Positions 22,374-32,619 of a stretch of DNA of 64,000 bases are shown one piece after another. Origin of the DNA: Rhabditoides inermis (lineage: Eukaryota; Nematoda; Chromadorea; Rhabditida; Rhabditidae). Every line of letters begins with the position of its first letter. The first letter of the stretch is position 1. The stretch is from positions 219,001 to 283,000 of the forward strand of contig CAWZYM010000285.1 of assembly GCA_963966185.1 (NCBI GenBank). The letters run 5' to 3'. The notes beneath the pieces are model-generated. The model did not search any database. It was not told the DNA's origin and saw only the letters and a program-made list of their open reading frames with translations. The position numbers were made by a program, and so were the translations under genes.

Positions 22374-23605
22374 CTGACTCCGCCAGCTCGCTTGTGCTCG
22401 GCGATCCTCGTCTTCAGTGGGCGACCCGTTTGACCGATGTAGTGTTCACTGCAAAGATCGCAAGAGATACGGTAGATCGTACCCTTCTTCTGACAGTCCC
22501 TCTCTCTACCAAATGGACAGACTAGACATGACCTGGTGTTGCATGACGTGTCGTATCGTCTGTTGTTGCAAAGGAGCGAGCGAAGAGACGGACCCGGCTT
22601 GTCGACGATGGCGATCTCCAGACCCGACTTGCGCCCACAGTGCCTGAGAGCTGAAGAGAGAGAGTCGTCAATGAACGGAAGACACAACGTAGGGAGTACG
22701 CTGCGAGAGGAGGAAGATGAGACACGAGGGAGAGATCGCGAGAGAGGGCGGCTGCGACCAACTGTACCTGTCCGAGTGACGTCATAGCCATTTGACTTGC
22801 AGATAGCTAGAGCCATATCACTAGACAGGTCACGATAACATGCAGAACATACCTGAGCGGCTGTTTTCACAGTCGCTTGGACGATCGCTCGCTTCATGTA
22901 GTCGGGGTGGGCGTTTCGTTGGTGCACGAGGATGTTCTTGCAGGCCGGCTTCCGGTACCACTTCGTCTGGAATGAACCATTTTTATCAGAGATCGGAGCG
23001 TTGAAGAATGGTAACCATCCCTCCTCCGACGGCTCTTCTCTGGTGAAGTGGATCGTCGGTGACTGAGCGTTGAGCTCTACAAACAAAGCATCCAGGTCAC
23101 TCTTACTCTCTGCTACCACTATGACGTCATTGATGTACCGTACGTAGAAGAGGATGTTACGATTACTCTAGGACATGCATAAAAGTGACTGCGAGAGTAG
23201 GAGCCAACCTGTTACCCATACACAACCCTCGTACCTGGTGGTAAAACTTACCGCCCTACGCGAATGTCGAACAGCGGAGACACGCGGTGAGCAGAGCCTT
23301 GATGTCGGACTGACTGAAACCGAAGTGGTTCATCTCACTCCAATGTTGACGTAGTAGGCTGCACACTGCGTCCGTCGCCGCCGCGTTGTCGATGTTGGTG
23401 TAGAGTGCCTCAACATCGAACGACTCGATCTGAACTGAGGATGGCCTGGAAAGAGAAGATAACTGTGTCAGCAGGTGCGACGTGTTGATTAGGTGCGCGG
23501 GAACAAAGGCCAAGAGTTGACCCAGAACCCGCGCAAGAAGGAAAGATACCCGGTCAGTTGGTCCGTCAACTCCGCTGATGATCGGCCTGACCGTGGTTTG
23601 CAAAG
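22374..23605 (-). mobile_element. Penelope-like element (RT plus GIY-YIG endonuclease), degraded
   Basis: On the minus strand: RT segment with TVRPIISGVDGPTD and ESFDVEALYTNI (23603-23256), a broken stretch with RGLCMGNRLAPTLAVTFM, the catalytic box YIND (23137-23126), then a thumb-like region. A Cys-rich knuckle (CNTRSCLVCP) and a GIY-YIG domain (IYRISC...HYIGQTGR...RIAEHKRA) follow. RT plus C-terminal GIY-YIG defines Penelope-like elements, which prime on nicked DNA or telomere-like ends. Frameshifts and stops between 23120 and 23260, and Asn in place of the first catalytic Asp of the usual YxDD, indicate an inactive copy. It is inserted in TPR duplicate D. Confidence 0.85.
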
Positions 23606-23718
23606 AGGCTATTTTAAGATAAGAGAGATATTGACAGAGGGAGCTGGATAGAGAGAGGGATCATCTTTTTTTGCAGGCGCAGCTGCGTGCGGCCGAGATG
23701 CTGGGCGTCGAGTAAGAC
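23606..23718 (+). pseudogene. last exon of TPR duplicate D
   Basis: After a TTTTTTTGCAG acceptor, AQLRAAEMLGVE and a stop match the last exon of gene C (AQLRAAEMLGAE). The preceding exon is lost, replaced by the Penelope-like insertion. Confidence 0.8.
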
Positions 23719-24179
23719 GGATGCGCCACTGCAACTCATCTCATGCATGCTTATCTTTTATTCCCGTTATTACTGGTGTTTTGACGTGGACTTTTTCGCA
23801 CCATGTTACACCATATGTCTTGTGTTTGATTCAACCACAATAAAATGAAATAACTTTGGCAAGTATAGTGAGAGGTTCTTTTATGAAAAGGAAAAATCTC
23901 AAGTTGAGAGAGCGAGAGTGTTGAGGGAGGGCCGGACGAGAAGATTATAGAGAGAAATTTGTAGGGCAATCAAATTATTATCCTATCTCAAATATATATT
24001 TTTTACATTCTACCGTAATCCATAACTCTTAAAGGGAGTGTACATTCTGAATTTCGAAGTTGAGTTGGTACCAGGATGTGAAAATATGGTGGAAATGATC
24101 TATTTTTGTCAGTACAAGCAACTATGTGTTGAAGATACCCCCGGAGAAAAAAATCCGTCGAACATTCAAAATTGGCACC

Positions 24180-24525
24180 ATTTGGCTCAAAGTATTCTCC
24201 TATCGTAATCCTAAGAGAACGAAGCAGGTCAAATTATTTTCCTACCGTAATCCTACTAAGGGAACGAAGCAGATCAAATTATTCTCCTACCGTAATCTTA
24301 AGGAAACGAAGCAGATCAAAGTATTCTCCTACCGTAAACTTAAAGGAACGAAGCAGATCAAATTGTTCTCCTACCGTGATCCTAAGGTAGCGAAGCAGAT
24401 CAAGTTATTTTCCTACCGTAATCCTAATGGAACGAAGCAGATCAAATTATTTTCCTACCGTAATCCTAAGGGAACGAAGCAGATCAAATTATTTTCCTAC
24501 CGTAAATATCAAGTGAACGAACCCG
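24180..24525 (+). repeat. 42-bp minisatellite with an open reading frame
   Basis: Seven to eight tandem copies of a unit encoding KQIKLFSYRNPKGT. One unit is 45 bp, so the frame is kept. The whole array is open (24126-24608, 160 codons). No promoter, splice site or family similarity supports a gene. Bases 23719-24179 hold no recognisable gene. Confidence 0.85.
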
Positions 24526-24676
24526 GTCAAGTTATTATACTTCTGGGATGTAAAAATATTCTTCTATTAACAAAACGCGAACTATTTTTCGAAAGTTATA
24601 ACTTATAAGGGTGTAAGTGGTAATATTGTAGTTCGGCTTGACTGTCTCGTGTCTTTCTCTTTTTCTTCACTCCTCC

Positions 24677-25611
24677 TCAATCCTCCTCTTCTCCGTCACT
24701 CTCTTCCTCGCTGTCCAGCAGTCCCACTTCGTCCCTCTCGTGGCAGTTGCTGAAAGGCGGAATGAATAAGGCATCCACATCTAGAACGCTACTGCGCGCT
24801 TGCATTTATTCTGCTGCGAGCAGTGTATTCATAGTATGCTGTATCTATGCTTGACGCTTGATCTGATGTGTTTAGAGATATTCAGACATGCGAGAGGTGA
24901 AGAAAGATAATATGACTAGGAAAAAGGGATATCAAATACGTGTGTGAACGTTGGATAGAAAGTGAAAAAATGTTGAATATGGCATGTGAAATAAGAAGGT
25001 AGTGGTACTTAGACTGACAAGCATTGATAGTGCGTTGTGCTCTCCTCCGCCTTGCTGTTAGTGTGGCGCAGCTTGCTGCATCCGAAGTCGTAGCAGTGTC
25101 GGTACGCGCCGTCCCCTTCCAGCAGATGCACCTCGACCACGTTGACAAACGGGCAGCCAGCGGCCGCGCGGTACAACACCACCTGAACACGTACATGTAT
25201 TTATACTTGTACACAACATAGCTTACAAGACAGGTGCGTACCTATAGTTCTGTAATAGATTAGTAACATATTCATGCACAATCAGAATATGACACGGATG
25301 TTATTGTTCGGTTTGCTGCTTCGCTCACCGCCGCCTTGTCTCCATGGGCGTTGTGTAGATGGAGGGAGGTGCAGGTGCAGGCGGCCTCCGCACACTGCAA
25401 AAAAAAAAATGATTGGAATGAAGGAAGTCGTTTGCATCGGTTTTTGAAGTGGCGACTTGATCCATATATACTTGACAACTGCTCGAAGCGAATTCAACAA
25501 ACCAAAGATGAATAGACAACCGACAAGTATTTCACCTTCTTGTAAGCACGGACTGAAGAATACACTGTGAACAGACGGCCACTGCCCGTCTGCCAGTCCT
25601 GATAACGGAAA

Positions 25612-25666
<55 letters not shown>

Positions 25667-26046
25667 GAGAGAAAGAGAGAAAGAGAGAAAGCGTGAAAGA
25701 GAGAAAGAGTGAAAGAGAGAAAGAGAGAAAGAGAGAAAGAGAGAAAGAGAAATAGAGAAAGGATAATAGAGGGAGAAAAATGAAGGCAGGAATGTGTACC
25801 TTCAGAATCTTGTTCCACTCTCGTCCGGAGATGTTGATAGTGCGTAGGTGCAGGCACTGTAAGTTCTTGAATCCTGGCAACCCGTCCATATCCATTCCGA
25901 ACGCCGCGACGCATTCCACCGCCTCATCCTGGAACTCCGCCCATCACAGTACCGCCCCCTCACTCACTACACCAGTTCCCCATGCGGCAGTGTCATGTGG
26001 TAGCGTGCCCATCGCTCAAATAGGAACATTATCAAATTATCTCTCC

Positions 26047-26103
<57 letters not shown>

Positions 26104-26812
26104 TCTCTCTGTCTCTCTCTCCCTTTCCCATCTCGATTGTACACGATGTTCATTGTCTTCACTCACTGCTAGCAATATCGATCACTTTAGGTCGGCACTC
26201 ACGAATCACTTCCAGCATCGATTTTATCTGCAACAGAACCGTATTCGTGAGGCGAGTTCGAATCGACACCCCCCAGAAATCCATTGATTATCGTCATAGT
26301 CAGGTTGGGTCTTGAAGTCCTGCATTACCTGTCGCCGTCTGTGGCAGCACAACTCTCGATACGCCGCGTGGCGCTCGTCTTCGTCGACGATTTGTGTCTG
26401 TGCCACACACACACACGTTTCAGATAGCCAGGGCGGCACTCACGAGCTTGGGTGTGGTGGGCAGAAGGTCGAACTGGAGACTGCGCGCGGCGAGCGGCGG
26501 GGAGAGGGAGGTGCGCATGCTGGCTGCCAGACAAGACATCCTCGACGAGGAGTCGCGCGGCTGCAAACACTATATTCGAGGTCAGGTGAAAAGAGAGAGG
26601 GAGAGGGAGCGGGAGAGGGAGAGAGAGGGAGAGGGAAAGAGATGTTCAATTTCCTTAATAATCATGAAAATGTGAAACTGACAATGACAACGACGAGTGT
26701 GGCGACAGCTGGGCAGGGCATGAGAGTCCAGTAGCGGCGAGTGTGGGAGAGTGCCGAGGCGAGGGAGGGAGGAGCGGATGAGCGACAACAACTGGAAATA
26801 ATAATACATGGA

Positions 26813-26850
<38 letters not shown>

Positions 26851-28300
26851 CTCTATAATATAATACATGGGCATCTCTCTCTCTCTCTCTCTCTCTGTGT
26901 GTCTCTCTCACTCTTTCTCTCTTCCCGTTCACTCCTTTTCTCTCCATTTCTCCCTCTTTCCCTCTCTCTCACTCTTGTGCGAACGTCTCGGTGTGCTTGA
27001 ATCGCGGGTATCCATATCCGATCATCTCCGGCCATCGCCCGCAGAATCCGCGGCGAGGGTGCTTCGTCTCCGACCCGTCATCACACCAAGTGTACAGAAC
27101 CTTTACTCAGTATTGCATTTTTTCATGAACGTTTTCTCATTCTGCCTCGTCCACATACCGTAGACCATTCAAAGTTTACCGCAACATTTTTTTTCCAAAA
27201 AAACAATTGTCAGCTCTCATACCTCATCAGTGTTCGTGTCGCGACGGTCGGGACGAGGGAGTAGGAGATGAGGTCGGTGGGCGGGCAGTGCAGGAGAACC
27301 TCCTGTCGCATCTCGAGTGGAAGGCGCAGCCACCCAGGCAGCGGATCGTCTGAAAAAAGGACGACGAATACAATATTTAGACTTGAGGTCTCGAATGTTG
27401 TTCAAGATATATTTTATATTGTTTTTTTGTAAATGCTAGAATCTAGAATCATAAGGAAAATAGATTACCTACCATGACTTCTCACGAAGACGTTCTTTGC
27501 GACGCGGACCGGGCGGCAATCTTCAAGCGTGTCCGGAATCTTGGCGAACAGACGGCAGCAGACCAGACGGAATGAAGTGAAATCTCGCTGAAAGATTCGT
27601 AATATATTTTTTCCTCAAGCGTACCTCTCTCCCGTTCGCCCATTCGTATCCGTACTTGAGACGACAGAAGAACCGCGCAAATTCTCGAGGACACCTTCAA
27701 CAACTTTGACTGATAACATTCGTATAACACTCACAGCAGCGTCTTGCGGCGCCTCCTCTTCTGTTTTGTGTCAAAGTCGACCAAGTAAACCGCGTGTTCT
27801 GTCCATGTCCGACCGATCATCACATTCTGCATGATGGTAAGATTTAGTTATACGGTAGTTACCGTACCCTTGTCTTGACATCAACTCGTTTCTGCAAGCG
27901 CAGTTCTTGTACAGCTTTCAAAGTCTGTAGACCAATCTGCTGGACGGTGCCTCCACTGTAAGAGATTCTATAGATTACAGTAACCTGGTAGAAGTACCTA
28001 AACTCTCCGACGATCTCCTTGCGAACAACGAGTGTTACATAGTTCGGGGCCTGAATAGTATACTATATACTACAGTACACGGAAATTGTAGTTACCATGT
28101 CGATGGGGTCGAGAAGGCGGCAAGACTTGTGTGTAAGCGGTTTGAGTATACGCAGTTCTGCCTGAAAGAAACGGATATCGTGAACTCTCCATTTGTGTAC
28201 CTTGACACTTGCGCATCTTTCGCTCCGGTACGGCGCAACCACGTCAATCCGGCCGCGCCGCGACTGCCACTGAAACATCAAGTAGCCCCGGAGAGTGGCA
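24677..28300 (-). CDS. F-box/LRR-like protein, multi-exon
   Basis: About 13-15 minus-strand exons join in phase where tested. They include AELRILKPLTHKSCRLLDP (about 28160-28095), APNYVTLVVRKEIVGEF, QQIGLQTLKAVQELRLQ, NVMIGRTWTEHAVYLVDFD, and REFARFFCRLKYGYEWANGR joined to DFTSFRLVCCRLFAKIP. Next comes an F-box-like segment, WLRLPLEMRQEVLLHCPPTD (about 27345), then leucine-rich pieces LPGFKNLQCLHLRTINISGR (about 25900), TCTSLHLHNAHGD and FVNVVEVHLLEGDG. An acidic tail, LLDSEEESDGEEED, ends at the stop 24677-24679. F-box proteins recruit substrates to SCF ubiquitin ligases, and the family is greatly expanded in nematodes. The first exon is uncertain (candidate ATG near 28480). Several introns carry long CT/GA tracts. 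Confidence 0.5.
25625..25765. repeat. GA-rich microsatellite (AGAGA/AAGAG)
   Basis: (GT)n leads into (GA)n and AGAAAGAG repeats, in an intron of the F-box/LRR-like gene. Confidence 0.9.
26050..26102. repeat. (CT)n microsatellite
   Basis: About 26 uninterrupted CT units, intronic. Confidence 0.9.
26800..26970. repeat. duplicated (CT)n block
   Basis: Two copies of AATACATGG(A/G)CATCTCTCTCT followed by CT runs, plus a TCTCTCCC tail. A local duplication in an intron of the F-box/LRR-like gene. Confidence 0.8.
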
Positions 28301-28651
28301 GTGGACAGGGACAGGAGAGAGTGGATGGGGCAGGGAGAGAGTGGATGGAGCAGAATTGGTGGACATTTAAACACTACAAAAGAGCAAACTATTCCACCTT
28401 TTCCTACGCGGCACACTGCCTCATTGCGGGCGGAGTGAGAGCGACCTGTCGCGAGGAGGCGACGGCGGCGAATGACATTTCAGAACAAATGTTTTTTTTG
28501 TATTTCATTGTACTGTAACAAAAATCGCTTGACTTGTTTTCGGGCCACGAGAATATGGAGGTACTTTGAGACCAACCGAACTTCTCGGTTGTTTTTGTGG
28601 ATTTTGACAGCTTTCCGATGGATGGTATGCTAACGTGCGCGCATAACGCAA

Positions 28652-28682
28652 CCAATCAGCCAGACGCCACGCCCACTATCGA
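28652..28682 (+). promoter_or_regulatory. CCAAT plus CACGCCC promoter-like module of TPR gene B
   Basis: CCAATCAG (28652-28659), CCACGCCCA (28667-28675) and CTATCGAT lie about 120-150 bp upstream of the ATG at 28805. Matches to the modules at 10099 and 52242 suggest a shared core promoter. Confidence 0.45.
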
Positions 28683-28804
28683 TCCACAGTTGACTCACAT
28701 ATTAGCGCGCACACGCACCATTTTTTCATGTACATATAAGTTTTTTTCATATGTGACATGTTTTAGTCATTTTTTTCATAGTTCATTTTTGACGCAATCT
28801 TCAG

Positions 28805-31800
28805 ATGACGTCATCTGTGTCGTCTCCGACCATGGCTAATCTGAAAGCCGAGGGAGTGGAGCTGTTCAAGCAGAGGAGATATGATGAAGCTGTCAAGGTG
28901 ATGTGACTCTTATCATTTAGCATTTTTATTTCATTTTTCAGAAGTTCACGCAGGCGATTCGATTGGACGAGTCTGGCAATGACGAAGTCAAAGCACAGTG
29001 CCACAACAACAGAGCTGCCGCCAGAGAGGTGGGTTCAAGTGATGTGTGGTTCAAATTCTGTTCCGAACTTAGAGTAGATTTAATACAACCACATTTTGTT
29101 GTCTCATTCAAATTATCTGAACATTTCAGCACGCCGGCGATCCGTTCAGGTCGGCACTGATCGCAGACATGAACGAGGCGATTCGTCTCAAGCCCGATTA
29201 CGGCAAGGCGTATGCAAAGCGCTTCCGCTACCACAAGGAGAGCAGACACTGGAAGGAGGCACTCGCTGGTGAGCAGATTGTTATATAGTTGTGAAAGTAG
29301 ATTGTTATATTGTTATTATTCAGATGAACTCTCCTCACTCAGTGGCATTCTTCAGACATGTACGCAGCGTCGCATCTCGGGGCGATCGATGCTACTAGTT
29401 TGGAGCTGGAGTCGACCGCGTGCACTGATCGCATCGTCGAAAAGCGAGTCGCCGAGTGGAACAACGTGAGCACCCCCGTGACATGACTATTGATCATCGT
29501 GGTCTGTTCAGGATGTGCGCATTGCTGGAGGCGAACGCGCCGTTCCCGTCGCCCATTCGCAAGTACAATTAAATCATAGAATTAATATATCACGTGATTT
29601 TCAGGTGCACCGCCTCATGAGCTGTTTCGTGCGCGACGACGGCCTTCTGAAAGACGTTCATGCCTACATGAACGGAGGATTGCGCGGCGAGGGGTGAGTG
29701 AAAATTGCGTGATGCTCACGGCGAATGGTCGATTCAGGGTCTATTCGGGCGCTCTGAAGATGTTCGCGGAAAAACAGTACGACGACATCGACACGTTCAT
29801 CGACGAAAGGCGAGATGCTGAGAGGAGAGGAGACGTCAACCATTGCTTCAGGAAGCGTGAGCTTGGAGCGCGTGCCTCCGAGTGTGGGCTGCTCGCTACT
29901 CTCATTCTCGGACTCAAGAGGAGGTTCAAGGAGGTTAGTTTCGATTTAAAAAAAAACACTATGCTTTGACATTGTGTCAAGGCGCGCGCACTCGCCGCTT
30001 CTACTAGCCGTCTGGTGAGGGCTCTTCCGGAGGGCGAGCGGAAGCGGGCTCTCACGATCTCTTCGTTCGTCATCTCCTATGTACTGGCTGGCAGCGAGGA
30101 CAAGGTCATGCAGTGAGTGTGGCGTGATGTCTCTGTAATTGTTCTGTATGCCAATTTGAGGGCGTGGCGCGCGGCGTGCGAGCAGTTCCCGTCGTCGCCG
30201 GATGTGTGCGTGCAGGCGTTCGCGTGTCTCTCGGCGTCTCCCATCGCCGCACTCACCGTCATCAACGATCCCCGAGTCGAGAAGTGCGACCGGATCAGGT
30301 GCGAGATCAAATCGAATCAAATTTAAGGTGCAGACATTGTAATGTAAGATGCAGGATGATACGAGGCTTGATATGTGTGAGCCCCTAACCAGAGATACTT
30401 CTGGCTAATGTATTGTTTCGCTGAGTGCAGCTTGCTTCCTTAGTTCGGTGTGTTGATGGTGATTCGATTTCGGGTCACACCTGTGCATTTCACATGGAGT
30501 GTCGTTTAGGTCACAGAAGCCAATGATGACCAAACTGATATTAGAGATACCCTAGGAGGTCACTAGTCGAAAACCGTTTTCAAATCCACATGACCGGCCA
30601 TACGTTTCGAGATATTTACGTTTCAAATTTCGGAGCTAAACCGTGTGGTTTGCTTTTGCGGCATGTCACTCTGTTTGCGCGAGCTGTGAAACAGCGGGGG
30701 TGGCCTAATAGATAGACCGGTCGTCTCTCAAGCGACAGGTCGTAGGTTGTCGACGCACACTGTCGACGCACTTACTTTTGCCGAATCTCTCTGGACTTGT
30801 ACTTCTTGGTGACAATTGGGCCGTTGCTAGAAAACTCCTCTCATCATTTTTCTCAAATCGAACGGTCAATGTATTGTTGAAGGCTGATAACAAAATGTTT
30901 ATGATCTTAAAATTTCATTTTCCAAAATTTCAAAAAAAAAAAGCACCGACGAAGAGTTTCACATGATCGCCTCACCATGCGTGACTCCAACCATTCGAAC
31001 AAAAAAAAGTACAAGTCCAGAGAGATTCGGCAAAACGAAGTGCGTCGACAGGATGCGAACCTACGACCTGCCGCTTGACAGAAGACCGCTCTATCCACTA
31101 GGCCACCGCCGCTGTTTCGCAGCTCGCACGATTAAAGTGACAGGCCGCAAAAGCAATCCACACGATTTAACTCCGAAATTTGAAACGTAAATATCACGAA
31201 ACGTATGGCCGGTCATGTGGATTTGAAAACGGTTTTCGACCTTCTAGGGTATCTCTGATATCAGTTTGGTCATTATCGGCTTCTGTGACCTAAACGACAC
31301 TCCACGTCAGGCAGCTGCGCGAGATCAATTTGATCTTCACTGCAATGCTGGCCGATCCCGTGAGGCAAGCGCGCCGCTGCGAGGTACTTTTTCAGAACGT
31401 TCTCCAAACTGGTCTATTTGAGGTTTTGCTTCGCGCTGCCGGGCTGCCCGCCTATCCCACCCGGCATCTCGCGGCGGTGAGTGCCGTTGTCGGATGAACA
31501 ATGTGTTGTATGCAGGCGTACGGCATGTTGCACCGGCTGGACGAGGCGCGCACTCTCGCCAGACACATCGCCGAGAGAGACGACGTCGGAGAGCTGTGGT
31601 TCGAACTCAGGTGAGAGATGCTTCTAGATACTAGCGGGCATTCTTTGGGTCATGCCCTTTTTTAGCGCGTACTACGAAGGCGACGCGATGTTCGAGGCGG
31701 AGAGGCAGGACGCTGTGATCAGGTATGTCAATCAATCAATCGTTTATCCCGAATCGTTATATCGAATATGACAACACAATCATGACGATGTGAAGCATAC

Positions 31801-32445
31801 AGTAGTGCCTAAGATGCTAGATGATCAGATATGTAGGGTGGGGTTTATATGGAGTAACCACGACGTGTCGATGAGGTCACACACACTTCGATGACCCTTG
31901 ATGACCAAATTGGCGTGCGAGTGAGTGTCGGAGAGAAATCGCAGATATCAAAGTCGGCCGATTTTCCGTAGATCTGTGAAATGCTCAAATCAATCTCCAG
32001 AGAGTCGGCCGAGGAGTGAGTGAGTAAGTGTAGATGTATTGCAGGTGTCTCGCCGCGGACCCGATGCACCACGACGCCAATGGAATCATGGCGGCCGGAA
32101 GCGTGTATGTGCACGGATTCAATTCCATTACCATCTCCAAGTAAGGGAGGAAGGAAGGGGGAGAGAGACGGAAAGGGAGAGTGAGGGAGAGAGATGACAT
32201 GTCTGGATGTTGCAGGCAGGTGCTGCGGACGAGTGTGGAGTACGCGGAGAGGTGCGTTCGCACGTTCGACATGGTCGATGCGAAGCGTCTCCACACCATC
32301 ATACACGTACACGAACAGATCAAGGTGAGAGAGAGAGAGGGAGGGAAAGAGAGACAGACAGACTGACACAGAATAGAGGAGAAGAGGTGTTCAACCTTTT
32401 TTCATAGGCGCTGCTGCGCGCCGCCGAAATGATTGGTCTTCAGTG
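28805..32445 (+). CDS. TPR-family protein, paralogue B
   Basis: Exons 28805-28897, 28942-29028, 29130-29268, 29356-29465, 29512-29562, 29605-29693, 29738-29933, 29982-30112 and 30161-30298 are followed, after a 1-kb intron, by 31311 onward to the stop at 32443-32445. The N-terminus (about 160 residues) forms TPR helices: LKAEGVELFKQRRYDEAVK, QCHNNRAAARE, MNEAIRLKPDYGKAYAKRF. The rest is a helical solenoid (DDGLLKDVHAYMNGGLRGEG, KYDDIDTF-like, LPEGERKRALTISSFVIS) with no family I recognise, ending ALLRAAEMIGLQ. The TPR style resembles co-chaperones (UNC-45/STIP1 type), but the function is not known. Gene C follows head-to-tail 175 bp downstream. The large intron holds a foldback element. Confidence 0.85.
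30496..31303. mobile_element. foldback element with tRNA-derived arms
   Basis: Arms of about 310 bp (30496-30810 and 31004-31303) are inverted copies, starting GGAGTGTCGTTTAGGTCACA at each outer end, around a loop of about 190 bp. Each arm contains a tRNA-like unit. In the right arm (minus strand, about 31113-31040) the A-box TGGCCTAGTGGATAGAGC and B-box GGTTCGCATCC are clear; in the left arm (from about 30699) the B-box is eroded. It occupies most of intron 9 of TPR gene B and would make a long RNA hairpin in the pre-mRNA. Confidence 0.75.
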
Positions 32446-32619
32446 AAACAACTCTTTCTTCATGAGCATTTCGACTTGTTATCCAACCTTTCCCATAAAT
32501 ACTGCATAAATGCTTATTGTTGACTGCTTTCGTTGTTGCATAAAAAATAAGAGGTTGCTTTCACCTCTCTTTTATCTTGAAAAGTAATTGGGAACTTCAA
32601 GTTTAGTGTTACACCCAAG

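Noticed and set aside
22149..23119. Continuation of the GIY-YIG protein past the RIAEHKRA segment
   Set aside because: The extra C-terminal residues are antisense TPR duplicate D, so the element ends near 22374.
24180..24525. CRISPR-like array
   Set aside because: The units are contiguous without unique spacers and the region is eukaryotic; it is a minisatellite.
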